A DNA stretch of 64,000 bases from Acinetobacter sp. ANC 3781. GTDB lineage: Bacteria; Pseudomonadota; Gammaproteobacteria; Pseudomonadales; Moraxellaceae. The notes under the pieces were generated by a model, which saw only the letters and a program-made list of their open reading frames with translations, was not told the DNA's origin and made no database searches. The number at the start of each line of letters is the position of its first letter. Position 1 is the first letter of the stretch. This document shows positions 54,931 to 64,000 of the stretch, in pieces. The DNA is taken from positions 1-64,000 of the forward strand of contig NZ_SJOH01000006.1 of assembly GCF_004331285.1 (NCBI RefSeq), written 5' to 3'. Both the position numbers and the translations under genes were made by a program.

Positions 54931-57900
54931 ATGGCTAAACGTACAGACATTAAAAGCATCTTAATTATTGGTGCGGGTCCGATTGTGATCGGTCAGGCAT
55001 GTGAGTTTGACTACTCAGGTGCACAAGCATGTAAAGCCCTTCGTGAAGAAGGCTACCGTGTTATTCTGGTGAACTCTAACCCAGCAACCATTATGACCGA
55101 CCCGTCAATGGCTGATGCAACGTATATCGAACCGATTACTTGGCAGACCGTTGCACAAATCATTGAAAAAGAGCGTCCAGATGCTGTCCTACCGACTATG
55201 GGTGGTCAAACAGCATTGAACTGTGCGCTTGCACTTGATGAACACGGTATTTTAGAAAAATACAATGTTGAATTGATCGGTGCGAGTAAAGATGCCATTG
55301 AAATGGCTGAAGACCGTAAACTGTTTGATGACGCGATGCGTCGTATTGGTCTTGAATGTCCACGTGCTGCTGTTGCAAGCACCATGGAAGAAGCATTCGA
55401 AATCCAGGCAAAATTAGGCTTCCCTTCGATTATTCGTCCATCATTCACTATGGGTGGTTCAGGCGGTGGTATTGCTTACAACCGTGACGAATTCATTGAA
55501 ATCTGTGAACGTGGTTTCGACCTGTCGCCGACTCACCAACTTTTAATCGATGAATCATTGATTGGTTGGAAAGAGTACGAAATGGAAGTTGTTCGTGACA
55601 AAAACGACAACTGTATTATCGTATGTGCGATCGAAAACTTTGACCCTATGGGCGTTCATACAGGTGACTCAATCACAGTTGCCCCTGCGCAAACATTGAC
55701 CGACAAAGAATACCAAATCATGCGTAATGCATCGATTGCCGTTCTGCGTGAAATTGGTGTGGAAACAGGTGGTTCGAACGTTCAATTCGGTATTAACCCG
55801 AAAGACGGTCGTATGGTTGTGATCGAGATGAATCCGCGTGTATCACGTTCATCTGCACTTGCATCTAAAGCAACGGGCTTCCCGATTGCACGAATTGCAG
55901 CGAAACTGGCTGTGGGTTACACCCTTGATGAATTGAAAAATGACATCACTGGCGGTGCAACACCTGCGTCATTCGAACCTGCAATTGACTATGTAGTAAC
56001 TAAGATTCCTCGTTTTAACTTCGAGAAATTCCCACAAGCTGAAGCAATTCTAACTACACAGATGAAATCTGTGGGCGAAGTGATGGCGATTGGCCGTAAC
56101 TTCCAGGAATCTTTGCAAAAAGCGCTTCGTGGTCTTGAAGTGGGCGTATGTGGTTTTGACGAAAAACTCGAAGTCGGTGCTGATGGCGCACGCGAGAAAA
56201 TTCTTCAAGAACTTAAAGTACCTGGTCCAGAACGTATTTGGTTCATCGGTGACGCATTCCGTCATGGTTTCACTTTAGACGAAGTGTTTGCAGCAACCAA
56301 CATCGACAAATGGTTCTTGATCCAAATCGAAGACATCATCAAAACTGAAAACCAAATCAAAACCTTAGGTTTTGGTGATTTGAATGCGGACAATATCCGT
56401 TCGTTCAAACGCAAAGGTTTATCAGATCTTCGCATTGCAGATTTGATGGGCATTTCACAAAAACAATTCCGTAAACACCGTTGGAACTTGGGCGTAACCC
56501 CGGTTTACAAACGTGTCGATACCTGTGCAGCAGAGTTCGAATCTGATACTGCTTACATGTATTCAACTTACGACGAAGAATGTGAAGCAAATCCATCGAA
56601 CCGCGACAAGATCATGGTCATCGGTGGCGGTCCTAACCGTATTGGTCAAGGGATCGAGTTCGATTACTGCTGTGTACACGCAGCGCTTGCAATGCGTGAA
56701 GATGGTTACGAAACCATCATGGTGAACTGTAACCCTGAAACGGTTTCAACTGACTATGACACGTCAGACCGTTTATACTTCGAACCGATTACCCTGGAAG
56801 ATGTGCTTGAAATCGTGCGTATCGAGAAGCCTAAAGGCATTATCGTGCAGTACGGCGGTCAAACACCTTTGAAATTGGCACGTGCTTTAGAAGAAGCCGG
56901 TGCACCAATTATCGGTACATCTCCAGATGCGATTGACCGTGCAGAAGACCGTGAACGTTTCCAGCAAATGATTCAACGTCTGCAGCTTCGTCAACCAAGC
57001 AACAGCATTGTAAAATCTGCTGAAGAAGGTATGGCTGAAGCATCTAAAGTGGGCTACCCGCTGGTTGTTCGTCCTTCATACGTACTTGGCGGTCGTGCGA
57101 TGGAAATCGTATATAACGACGACGAATTGAAACGCTACTTACGTGATGCAGTTCAAGCCTCTAACGAAGCACCTGTATTGCTGGATCACTTCCTTGATGA
57201 TGCAACTGAAGTCGATGTTGACTGTGTATCCGACGGTAAAGATGTGGTCATTGGCGGGATCATGCAGCACATTGAACAAGCGGGTATTCACTCGGGTGAC
57301 TCAGCATGTTCTATTCCTCCTTATTCTCTATCTCAAGAGATTCAGGACGAAATGCGCCGTCAAACTGTTGCCATGGCGAAAGAGCTTGGCGTAATTGGTT
57401 TGATGAACGTACAGTTTGCGGTTAAAGGCAACGACGTTTATATTCTGGAAGTGAACCCACGTGCATCACGTACTGTGCCTTTCGTTTCTAAATGTATCGG
57501 TGAGTCTTTAGCGAAAGTGGCTGCACGTTGTATGGCGGGCCAGTCTTTGGAATCTCAAGGATTTACCAAAGAGATTATCCCGACTCACTTCGCTGTAAAA
57601 GAAGCGGTGTTCCCATTTGCAAAATTCCCGGGTGTTGACCCAATTCTTGGCCCTGAAATGAAGTCTACGGGCGAAGTGATGGGTGTGGGTACAACTTTTG
57701 GTGAAGCATTCTATAAAGCTGTGTTAGGCTCGAATGATCGCTTGCCTGGTAAACCAACTGAAGGCGAAGTAAAACATGCATTCCTGTCTGTACGCGAGTC
57801 AGATAAACCGCATGTTGCACGCATTGCACAACAACTTGTTGATTACGGTTTCAAACTTGTAGCAACAAGTGGTACGCATAAAGTGATTACTGAAGCTGGT

Positions 57901-58161
57901 ATTGCATGTGAACGTGTGAATAAGGTAACCGAAGGTCGCCCTCATATCGTAGATCGCTTGAAAAATGGCGAGATTCACCTCATTATCAATACTTCTGAAG
58001 GTAAACAAGCTCAGCAGGATTCGTTCTCAATCCGTCGCTCTGCGCTTCAAGGTAAAGTGTATTACACTACGACCTTGAATGGTGCTGATGCTGTATGCCA
58101 AGCTTTAGCAATTAAATTGCCAATGGATGTATACCGCTTGCAAGATTTAACAGTAGGTTAA
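54931..58161 (+). CDS. carB: carbamoyl-phosphate synthase large subunit
   Basis: 1076 residues, full length. CarB has two homologous ATP-grasp halves, joined by an oligomerisation domain, and a C-terminal allosteric domain, making carbamoyl phosphate from bicarbonate, ammonia and two ATP. Both halves show their motifs: [20 protein letters not shown] in the first and [20 protein letters not shown] in the second, with the [20 protein letters not shown] and [18 protein letters not shown] metal-binding segments. Follows carA by 14 bases; its own terminator is at 58178-58208. Confidence 0.97.
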   Translation: MAKRTDIKSILIIGAGPIVIGQACEFDYSGAQACKALREEGYRVILVNSNPATIMTDPSMADATYIEPITWQTVAQIIEKERPDAVLPTMGGQTALNCALALDEHGILEKYNVELIGASKDAIEMAEDRKLFDDAMRRIGLECPRAAVASTMEEAFEIQAKLGFPSIIRPSFTMGGSGGGIAYNRDEFIEICERGFDLSPTHQLLIDESLIGWKEYEMEVVRDKNDNCIIVCAIENFDPMGVHTGDSITVAPAQTLTDKEYQIMRNASIAVLREIGVETGGSNVQFGINPKDGRMVVIEMNPRVSRSSALASKATGFPIARIAAKLAVGYTLDELKNDITGGATPASFEPAIDYVVTKIPRFNFEKFPQAEAILTTQMKSVGEVMAIGRNFQESLQKALRGLEVGVCGFDEKLEVGADGAREKILQELKVPGPERIWFIGDAFRHGFTLDEVFAATNIDKWFLIQIEDIIKTENQIKTLGFGDLNADNIRSFKRKGLSDLRIADLMGISQKQFRKHRWNLGVTPVYKRVDTCAAEFESDTAYMYSTYDEECEANPSNRDKIMVIGGGPNRIGQGIEFDYCCVHAALAMREDGYETIMVNCNPETVSTDYDTSDRLYFEPITLEDVLEIVRIEKPKGIIVQYGGQTPLKLARALEEAGAPIIGTSPDAIDRAEDRERFQQMIQRLQLRQPSNSIVKSAEEGMAEASKVGYPLVVRPSYVLGGRAMEIVYNDDELKRYLRDAVQASNEAPVLLDHFLDDATEVDVDCVSDGKDVVIGGIMQHIEQAGIHSGDSACSIPPYSLSQEIQDEMRRQTVAMAKELGVIGLMNVQFAVKGNDVYILEVNPRASRTVPFVSKCIGESLAKVAARCMAGQSLESQGFTKEIIPTHFAVKEAVFPFAKFPGVDPILGPEMKSTGEVMGVGTTFGEAFYKAVLGSNDRLPGKPTEGEVKHAFLSVRESDKPHVARIAQQLVDYGFKLVATSGTHKVITEAGIACERVNKVTEGRPHIVDRLKNGEIHLIINTSEGKQAQQDSFSIRRSALQGKVYYTTTLNGADAVCQALAIKLPMDVYRLQDLTVG

Positions 58162-58177
58162 TAAATTACCGATAAGT

Positions 58178-58208
58178 CCCGTCACCTTATTGGTGGCGGG
58201 ATTTTTTC
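58178..58208 (+). terminator. terminator after carB
   Basis: CCCGTCACC and GGTGGCGGG pair around TTATT, followed by ATTTTTT. Confidence 0.9.
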
Positions 58209-58251
58209 ATTTATAAACCATTCATTTTTATACTCACTTAGAGGGACAACA

Positions 58252-58728
58252 ATGCAACGTTATCCTATGACTCCTGAAGGCAAACTTGCCTTAGAGAAAG
58301 AATTACATCAGTTAAAAAGTATTGATCGTCCACGTATTATTGCAGCCATTGCTGAAGCGCGTGAACATGGGGATTTGAAAGAAAATGCGGAATACCATGC
58401 TGCCCGCGAGCAACAAGGTTTCTGTGAAGGCCGTATTCAGGACATCGAAGGTAAACTCGGCGCAATGCAAGTGATTGATGTTAAAACACTTGAACAAAAC
58501 GGTCGGGTCGTTTTTGGGGTGACAGTAACGATTGAGAACCTGGATACTGAAGAACAAAAGACTTATCAAATTGTAGGCGATGACGAAGCAGACTTTAAGA
58601 TCAACAAGATTTCTGTGAACTCCCCTATAGCTCGTGGTCTTTTAGGCAAAAGCGAAGGCGATGAAGCAAAAATTCAAACACCAAATGGTGAAGTGGAATA
58701 CGAGATTGTGAAAGTTGAATATCTTTAA
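58252..58728 (+). CDS. greA: transcription elongation factor GreA
   Basis: 158 residues. GreA stimulates cleavage in backtracked RNA polymerase, favouring 2-3 nucleotide products. Typical segments: [40 protein letters not shown] (the coiled-coil tip region with acidic residues), then [20 protein letters not shown] and the C-terminal [20 protein letters not shown]. Follows carB with a terminator between; the order carA-carB-greA is usual in relatives such as Pseudomonas. Confidence 0.95.
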   Translation: MQRYPMTPEGKLALEKELHQLKSIDRPRIIAAIAEAREHGDLKENAEYHAAREQQGFCEGRIQDIEGKLGAMQVIDVKTLEQNGRVVFGVTVTIENLDTEEQKTYQIVGDDEADFKINKISVNSPIARGLLGKSEGDEAKIQTPNGEVEYEIVKVEYL

Positions 58729-58751
58729 CTTTAAAGATTGAATACTTTTAA

Positions 58752-58776
58752 AGCCCCTCTAATGAGGGGTTTTTTA
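58752..58776 (+). terminator. terminator after greA
   Basis: GCCCCTC and GAGGGG pair around TAAT, followed by a six-base T-run. Confidence 0.88.
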
Positions 58777-58832
58777 TTGCAAAATCTTCATTTCATCTTT
58801 AACTTATAGACTAATCACCAGATAAATAAAAA

Positions 58833-59045
58833 ATGGATGATCGCGTTATACAAGCTTTTTACTATGCAATAGGTGGTTTGATACTGGGTATTGCTATCGC
58901 CATAAAATGGTCATATTTCATAGACATGAATACCAATTCCGCACTTATTATCTTTATTACTACAATCAGCTCTGCAATTTTAGGTTTTCTTTTTCCTAAT
59001 AGTGTCAAAGGCTTATTTATGAGTCTGTGGAATTTTTTTAGATAA
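58833..59045 (+). CDS. small hypothetical membrane protein
   Basis: 70 residues with two hydrophobic segments (about 7-25 and 37-55: AIGGLILGIAIAIKW and ALIIFITTISSAILGFLF). Short polar ends, likely a small inner-membrane protein. No family recognised. Monocistronic downstream of greA. Confidence 0.55.
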   Translation: MDDRVIQAFYYAIGGLILGIAIAIKWSYFIDMNTNSALIIFITTISSAILGFLFPNSVKGLFMSLWNFFR

Positions 59046-59278
59046 AATTTTTCATAATTTTAATCTTTACATCTCCCTTTCGAACTCGAAATATATTTAA
59101 AGGATTCTCATCTCCTAAAAGGAGAGGAAACATTGATTATTAATTCAAATATTCCTTGAATACAATTCTCTATTTAACCAGTTAAACAACTTTAGTCATT
59201 TCATAATGGAAGTCCCTTTTGCCTATGGGATGAGCAGCACTGCTGCACAAGTAGGATGAGGGCTTAAAGCTTTTACGC

Positions 59279-59284
59279 TATAAT
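59279..59284 (+). promoter_or_regulatory. -10-like TATAAT before the acetyltransferase gene
   Basis: A perfect TATAAT at 59279-59284 lies 30 bases before the ATG at 59315; no clear -35 element is at the right distance, so this is weak. Confidence 0.35.
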
Positions 59285-59314
59285 CCCTCAACCTCCCATA
59301 TCACATATTTCTCT

Positions 59315-59935
59315 ATGGATAATCTGATCAACTCCCCTGTTAAACACTGGTGCGAGTTCGAATTCATCTCTAAAACAGTGAAGAACCCGAATATTCACAT
59401 TAAGGGGAATTACAGTTATTACAGCGCTTATTGGGATCAAGGTTTTGAGCGTTGTGTCGTGCGTTATTTACATGACAAGCCTGCAACTGTAGAGAAACCA
59501 ATTGATCAGCTCCATATCGGTAATTTTGTTTGTTTCGGCGCAGAATGCGCGGTTATGATGGGTGGCAACCAATTACATCGTACCGACTGGATTTCAGCAT
59601 TTCCTTTTGATACTCGCAGTTTTGTCCCTGCTGGCGACACAGTCATTGGTGACGGTTGCTGGATTGGTTCGCGTGCCATGATTATGCAAGGTGTAAAACT
59701 AGGCGAAGGTGCTGTTGTTGCTACAGGCGCAGTTGTCACCAAAGACGTACCACCTTATGCGGTGGTCGGCGGTGTACCTGCCCAAATTATTAAATACCGT
59801 TTTCCTGAGGAAGACATTAAAAAACTGCTTTCTCTAAAGCTCTATGATTTAGATGAAAAGCAGTTTTTAAAGATGCGTGAACAGTTACAGACAGATGATG
59901 TGGCTAGCTTGGTAAATTTTATATCTAATTTATAA
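59315..59935 (+). CDS. CatB-related O-acetyltransferase (hexapeptide repeat)
   Basis: 206 residues of the xenobiotic acetyltransferase type, a left-handed beta-helix trimer. The [20 protein letters not shown] and [20 protein letters not shown] hexapeptide repeats and [19 protein letters not shown] are intact. Relatives acetylate chloramphenicol or streptogramins, but most chromosomal members have other or unknown substrates, so resistance is not implied. Convergent with the KAP NTPase gene, only 2 bases apart. Confidence 0.82.
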   Translation: MDNLINSPVKHWCEFEFISKTVKNPNIHIKGNYSYYSAYWDQGFERCVVRYLHDKPATVEKPIDQLHIGNFVCFGAECAVMMGGNQLHRTDWISAFPFDTRSFVPAGDTVIGDGCWIGSRAMIMQGVKLGEGAVVATGAVVTKDVPPYAVVGGVPAQIIKYRFPEEDIKKLLSLKLYDLDEKQFLKMREQLQTDDVASLVNFISNL

Positions 59936-59937
59936 AA

Positions 59938-61314
59938 TTACAGTCCAGTTTTTATATAATTCATCCAAGATTCAATAAAATCACTAGTTTTACTCAAAGG
60001 GCTTATTGAAAATGCAGACAAGTACTCTATGTACTTGCTTTCTTTCCAACTAGCATCATCTCTAATTCGCTCAATATTATGATGCTCATGAATAAAGCAA
60101 CCCATAAAAAAATCTTCAATTTTATAATCCCATTTCAATATATCTCGCACCCATGTAGTATCAGTAATTGCATCAAACTTAGTATCAAAACTTAAATTAA
60201 GATTATGCTTTTTCATAAAATCTCTCTTATTTAAATACAGATTATGAGATAAGATTTTCATAATTGTTTCAAAATACCTAATATAATCATGTTTTACCGA
60301 TAACGGCGTCATCATTAGGCTAATAAGAATTAAATTCTTATTATTTTCATTTGTCCTTAATAAAGCATATTGATTTAGCTTTTTAACTAACTCACGCGGA
60401 TTTAATTTTTTCTCTAATTGCAAAGCTAAAACCCAAAAATAGAACTCGTTCACTTCATCTTTATTAGCCAACTCTCCTATTCGAAAGAGGTGTTCTTGGA
60501 TAATATTTTCATAATTTTTTTCACACTTTTCTGAAGAAAGATGTACTGTAAAATCAATAATTTTTTCAAAATAATCGCCATTCAATTCCGAGTCATAACC
60601 ATAATAACTTTTTACTGATTGCAACAATTGGGGTTTATTTATAACCAATAAAAAAACTATTTTGGGGATATCAAAAAAATGTTTAATTCTTTCAATTAAA
60701 CGAATCGCAAAATCTGGTCGGCAACGATCTAGCTCATCAATGATAAATACCAAAGGCTTATCTAACTTTTCAGCGAGTTTAGCTAATTCATTTTTAAAAT
60801 CTTGAATCGTTTCTTTCTCAATATGATGATTATTAATTTTCTCCTCTATTTTTTCTTTTACTTTTTCTGTAATTTGGTCGCTTGCTAAATCATATAGCTC
60901 TTTCCCCTCCTTATAAGTTTGCTGAGCAGCTTCACCTAAAGCACCTAAACCAATCATATGCAAGCCTGCACGAGCAGCAATCATAGGAATAATCGAAGCT
61001 AAAGAAATTAATACTGAAGCTGTCTTTGAATTAAAGTCTTCAATCTCTTCAGCATCGATTTCATTAGAGCCTTTAAAAGCTTGACTAATCTCTGCTGCAA
61101 TTGTTAGAAAAGGATCATCAAGATAATCATTTGCGAAAGCATCTAAATAAATCACGTTATGATTTTCATTTTCTAAATGCTTTTGCCAATGCCTAACAAA
61201 CCATGTTTTACCTTCACCCCAACGTGCATCCAATGCCAATACAGCGCCACATTGTAAACGATCCACATAATTCGTGAGCTGAATACCTAAACGCTCTCTC
61301 CCAAAGATCTCCAT
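59938..61314 (-). CDS. KAP-family P-loop NTPase, with apparent N-terminal frameshift
   Basis: About 459 residues from ATG 61314. Walker A is ARWGEGKTWF (early in the chain), Walker B-like FIIDELDRCRPDFAIRLIER follows in the middle, with the characteristic hydrophobic insert (SLASIIPMIAARAGLHMIGL) between them, all typical of KAP ATPases. Members include anti-phage proteins such as PifA of F, but the family is broad. The true start seems to be ATG 61378 in another frame: it reads MTEIKQLNWAKDDFENIEE then WDGDL, and family sequence continues as FGRERLG in the present frame. So the gene is frameshifted near 61300, unless an internal start is used. Confidence 0.75.
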   Translation of the reverse strand: MEIFGRERLGIQLTNYVDRLQCGAVLALDARWGEGKTWFVRHWQKHLENENHNVIYLDAFANDYLDDPFLTIAAEISQAFKGSNEIDAEEIEDFNSKTASVLISLASIIPMIAARAGLHMIGLGALGEAAQQTYKEGKELYDLASDQITEKVKEKIEEKINNHHIEKETIQDFKNELAKLAEKLDKPLVFIIDELDRCRPDFAIRLIERIKHFFDIPKIVFLLVINKPQLLQSVKSYYGYDSELNGDYFEKIIDFTVHLSSEKCEKNYENIIQEHLFRIGELANKDEVNEFYFWVLALQLEKKLNPRELVKKLNQYALLRTNENNKNLILISLMMTPLSVKHDYIRYFETIMKILSHNLYLNKRDFMKKHNLNLSFDTKFDAITDTTWVRDILKWDYKIEDFFMGCFIHEHHNIERIRDDASWKESKYIEYLSAFSISPLSKTSDFIESWMNYIKTGL

Positions 61315-61378
61315 CCCACGCTTCTTCAATATTTTCAAAATCGTCTTTTGCCCAATTCAGCTGCTTTATCTCAGTCAT

Positions 61379-61698
61379 TTCTACTTCATTATTAATAATT
61401 TAATACACTTATGATATGACAATTCTCAAAGTCAGTTTGCCTATATTTTTACATATAATTTCAAATTAAAAATCTGCTTACAATTTCATCAGACTTTAGT
61501 TTTAAACCTACTAATTTTCTATCCAATCCATGTTAGATTAACTTATAAAAATATTTAGCGGAGTTAATTATCCCTATGAAATTACTAGGTTTTATTCCAT
61601 CAGGAATACAGCTAGTATTGGAGTGTAAATTGTTTTTATAAACCATAAATCATAGTGTTAAAAGCATCCGTGCAAGTAAAGATTATAAGGAGAAACAC
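61379..61698. other. intergenic region upstream of the stress protein gene
   Basis: About 320 bases of AT-rich DNA between the KAP gene start and the universal stress protein gene. No gene or convincing promoter boxes are seen; a ribosome site (AAGGAG) precedes 61699. Confidence 0.4.
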
Positions 61699-62139
61699 AT
61701 GTCATATCATAATATTTTAGTTCCAGTTGACGGTTCAGAAACTGCATATGCAGCGGTAGCAAAAGCAGCTGAATTTGCGAAAGCATTTGGCAGCAAAGTT
61801 ACAGTGGTACAAGTTTTATCACTTGACCCTTACATTGCAGCGGAATATATCTCTGCCAATCAAACCAACGATTTAATCGAACGCGCCCGTACCGCAATTA
61901 TTGAATCCCTTGATGCTGCAAAAGCAAAATTTCATGAACAAGGCATTGAAGTAGAAACCAAACTACTGGAAGGACAAGTGGTTCATCGTGAAATTGTCAA
62001 AGCTGCCGAAGAGAATCATGCAGACCTGATTATCATTGGTTCACATGGTCGTACTGGCTTCAAAAAACTTTTCCTCGGCAGTGTCGCACAAAGCCTGTTG
62101 GGTGAATCCCATATTCCTGTACTGATTGTGCGTGAATAA
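61699..62139 (+). CDS. universal stress protein, UspA family
   Basis: 146 residues. The opening YHNILVPVDGSETAYAAVAK and the ATP-binding block IIIGSHGRTGFKKLFLGSVA are those of ATP-binding UspA proteins. These are cytosolic dimers induced in stationary phase or stress, with no known enzymatic role here. AAGGAG lies 7 bases before the ATG. Monocistronic. Confidence 0.93.
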   Translation: MSYHNILVPVDGSETAYAAVAKAAEFAKAFGSKVTVVQVLSLDPYIAAEYISANQTNDLIERARTAIIESLDAAKAKFHEQGIEVETKLLEGQVVHREIVKAAEENHADLIIIGSHGRTGFKKLFLGSVAQSLLGESHIPVLIVRE

Positions 62140-62211
62140 TAATGATCTTGGCCTTTCCCATCTCTGTCTAAAGGTGGGAAATCGCTAACTCCTAAGCATT
62201 TATTACTATTA

Positions 62212-62547
62212 TTACTCATTTATCCATTGATATTGTTTTAAATTAATCTTGTCTCCAATCACCATCACTCCTTCTTCCAATAATTTTAAGCGTTGAATAT
62301 TGTCACCATGATGATCAAGCTTACTTAGGCTAATTTTTCCTTGCGAATTAATCACTCTATGCCAAGGAATTTCTGCATCTGCCTCCAAATGCTTTAAAAC
62401 ATATCCTACTAAACGTGCATGTTTGGGCAATCCTGCCATCTTTGCAATTTGTCCGTACGAGGCCACTTTCCCATAAGGAATGAGAGCCACCACCTGCAAA
62501 ATTTGACGGGCTAATTCATCACTAGAACGACTTGAATGTTGTGGCAT
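62212..62547 (-). CDS. alkyltransferase-like protein (Atl, MGMT family)
   Basis: 111 residues, only the C-terminal DNA-binding half of O6-methylguanine methyltransferases. The active-site region reads PWHRVI where active enzymes have PCHR: the catalytic Cys is Trp, so it cannot accept alkyl groups. Such Atl proteins bind alkylated bases and recruit nucleotide excision repair. I use ATG 62547, with AAGGA upstream; ATG at 62586 adds 13 residues. Lies just left of the antiporter gene, with a hairpin between. Confidence 0.88.
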   Translation of the reverse strand: MPQHSSRSSDELARQILQVVALIPYGKVASYGQIAKMAGLPKHARLVGYVLKHLEADAEIPWHRVINSQGKISLSKLDHHGDNIQRLKLLEEGVMVIGDKINLKQYQWINE

Positions 62548-62585
62548 AGATCGTCCTTCAATTATCCAATTTAAACTTGTGAACA

Positions 62586-62614
62586 TAAAAAAACCTTTTA
62601 AAAGGCTTTTTTTA
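62586..62614 (-). terminator. terminator between antiporter and atl genes
   Basis: AAAACCTTTT and AAAAGGCTTTT pair, one base bulged, with a T-run on the minus strand just past the antiporter stop. Confidence 0.75.
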
Positions 62615-62627
62615 TCAGCGTTAACGA

Positions 62628-64000
62628 TTAGAAATTATCTGGACTTTCCAAGCGTTTCACAGCCTGTACCTTTTCCGGATTATGCATCACAGCAACCCCA
62701 TCTTCAGCTTTTTCATCAATTAAGGCATCTGGGTTATATACTGTAATAGTTTCATTACCATTGGCGTCTTCACCCACAATATACTGAAAGCCTTTCTTGT
62801 TCATTTTATGACACATGCGTTGATACCAACCTTTAAAACCCGTCGTTTCTTCATTCGGGTTGTAATAGAACGCATTCATAACGGCGGGTAAACCGAGGCC
62901 ACAAACCAGACCAGAAAGTAATACTGCAATAAAGGTATAACCAATTAAGATACTGCTATATTCGCTTAACTGCGGAATATTGGCTACTGCCAGAATCAAG
63001 GCAAGCGAAATTCCTCCGCGCACCCCGCCCCAAGATAATATAGCCAGACTGCCGTTATAACTTTTGTTTCTAAAACTCGGGAAAAATGCAAACGACAGAT
63101 AGTTAGCAGCAAAGCGCGAAGCATGCAAAATAATAAAGGCAACAATACCGCCTAAAATGAGACTAATGCTTAAATCTAAAATAAACAGTTCCAGACCAAT
63201 CAGCGTAAACAGGAATGAATTGATAATGCCTTCGACAGTATGCCAAAAATGGTTAACTTCACGAATTTCACGTTCTTGCAGAATTTCTTTCCATTTATTC
63301 CCCACCACTAAGCCACCAATGACGCAGGCAATAGGTGCAGAAGCATGTGCAAATAGGGCAACCAGATACGAGCCACAGGCCAGTAATGCCGTAGTTAGAA
63401 TTAAAGACTCCATTTCATGTTTACCACGAAGCAATCTTAAAATTCCCAGACCAAAGGCCCAGCCAATAATGACCGCCACCACGATTTCGTAGAGCAAGGT
63501 TTCTAAAGTGCCAAGAATAGTAAAGTGTTCACCCTGCAATACATTCAACAAAGTCATGAATACAGCGATACACATGGCATCATTAAACAGTGACTCCCCT
63601 TCGAGTTTCACAATCAGATGATGAGGAGCACGCACTGAACTTAAAACACCTTTCACCCCAATCGGGTCAGTTGCACCAAGCGCAGCGCCTAATAACAGCA
63701 GAACCAGTATGTCGACATGCTTACCTATCAGGAATTGATAGCCATATAAAGTCATGCCAAAAAAGACTGCACAAAGTACCAGAGCAATACTGGCCAAAAT
63801 ACTAATCGGCTTCCAATGGCTTTTTAAATCGGATACTTTAAATTTTAAAGCTGAAGAGGTCAGAATAAAACAAATTACCCCATTAATTAAAAAGTCATAA
63901 AAATCAATATGACGAACCGCTTCTTCAATATTGTGAATATTAATTGTTATAAACTGATTACCGCTGAGTAAACTTGCGCCCCATTGTAAAATAAACACAA
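62628..64000 (-). CDS. cation/proton antiporter, CPA1 (NhaP-like), partial
   Basis: At least 457 codons; the gene runs past the right edge, so its N-terminus is missing. Eleven or so membrane segments are visible. The exchange-site region LGATDPIGVKGVLSS and LEGESLFNDAMCIAVFMTL, plus WGGVRGGISLALILAVA, are CPA1 hallmarks (Asp pair in the ion site). The last 80 residues are a soluble tail rich in charged residues. Exchanges Na+ or K+ for H+ across the inner membrane; the ion cannot be told from sequence. Confidence 0.9.
   Translation of the reverse strand, partial: VFILQWGASLLSGNQFITINIHNIEEAVRHIDFYDFLINGVICFILTSSALKFKVSDLKSHWKPISILASIALVLCAVFFGMTLYGYQFLIGKHVDILVLLLLGAALGATDPIGVKGVLSSVRAPHHLIVKLEGESLFNDAMCIAVFMTLLNVLQGEHFTILGTLETLLYEIVVAVIIGWAFGLGILRLLRGKHEMESLILTTALLACGSYLVALFAHASAPIACVIGGLVVGNKWKEILQEREIREVNHFWHTVEGIINSFLFTLIGLELFILDLSISLILGGIVAFIILHASRFAANYLSFAFFPSFRNKSYNGSLAILSWGGVRGGISLALILAVANIPQLSEYSSILIGYTFIAVLLSGLVCGLGLPAVMNAFYYNPNEETTGFKGWYQRMCHKMNKKGFQYIVGEDANGNETITVYNPDALIDEKAEDGVAVMHNPEKVQAVKRLESPDNF

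Noticed and set aside
59315..59935. chloramphenicol resistance gene
   Set aside because: Only family-level similarity to CatB; most such chromosomal proteins acetylate other things, so resistance is not claimed.
1..64000. CRISPR array, prophage, integron or rRNA operon
   Set aside because: No spaced direct repeats, phage structural genes, integrase or rRNA sequence were seen on either strand.

Overview
This is chromosomal DNA of a low-GC gammaproteobacterium, almost certainly an Acinetobacter. Three things point there: a DcaP-type coiled-coil porin next to PcaIJ/DcaIJ-type CoA-transferase subunits, a long (533-residue) isocitrate lyase, and AT-rich intergenic DNA. The rlmE-ftsH-folP and carA-carB-greA blocks are the usual gammaproteobacterial core. 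No CRISPR array, prophage, intact insertion sequence or rRNA is visible; there are two tRNA genes (Ser-UGA and Leu-UAA).

Positions 1-6050 hold an SDR oxidoreductase, a tiny glutamine-rich protein, a decayed lipocalin gene, a photolyase, an IS3-family transposase fragment, xseA-xseB and two small hypotheticals. Positions 6342-9400 (minus strand) are a tightly overlapping four-gene operon: acyl-CoA dehydrogenase-like protein, PIG-L deacetylase, SAM methyltransferase and family-2 glycosyltransferase. No known product can be assigned from sequence, and it is the best candidate for an undescribed system here. Positions 9630-15170 carry a zinc alcohol dehydrogenase, a catalase-fold lipoprotein and several small genes, including a 37-residue CxxC protein and a DUF333-I78 inhibitor-like lipoprotein.

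Positions 15752-26551 form a catabolic island, probably for glutarate or related dicarboxylates. It has two paralogous AAHS-type MFS importers, a CaiB/BaiF CoA-transferase, a second MFS type, a DcaP-like porin, a two-subunit 3-oxoacid CoA-transferase, glutaryl-CoA dehydrogenase and a divergent LysR regulator. The proposed flow is uptake through porin and MFS, CoA activation, oxidative decarboxylation to crotonyl-CoA, then beta-oxidation. The glyoxylate-shunt gene aceA lies further right.

Positions 26911-46000 are mostly housekeeping: tRNA-Ser, greB, two lytic transglycosylases, ttcA, htpX, an RND permease without partner genes, dgkA, aceA, a LysR regulator and a CorC-type protein. They also hold two broken genes and a cluster of DnaA-box-like sequences. 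Positions 46146-64000 hold tRNA-Leu, small lipoproteins, folP-ftsH-rlmE facing yhbY, then carA-carB-greA with an attenuator-like leader. They end with a CatB-type acetyltransferase, a KAP-family P-loop NTPase with an apparent N-terminal frameshift, a universal stress protein, an alkyltransferase-like protein and a cation/proton antiporter cut by the window edge.
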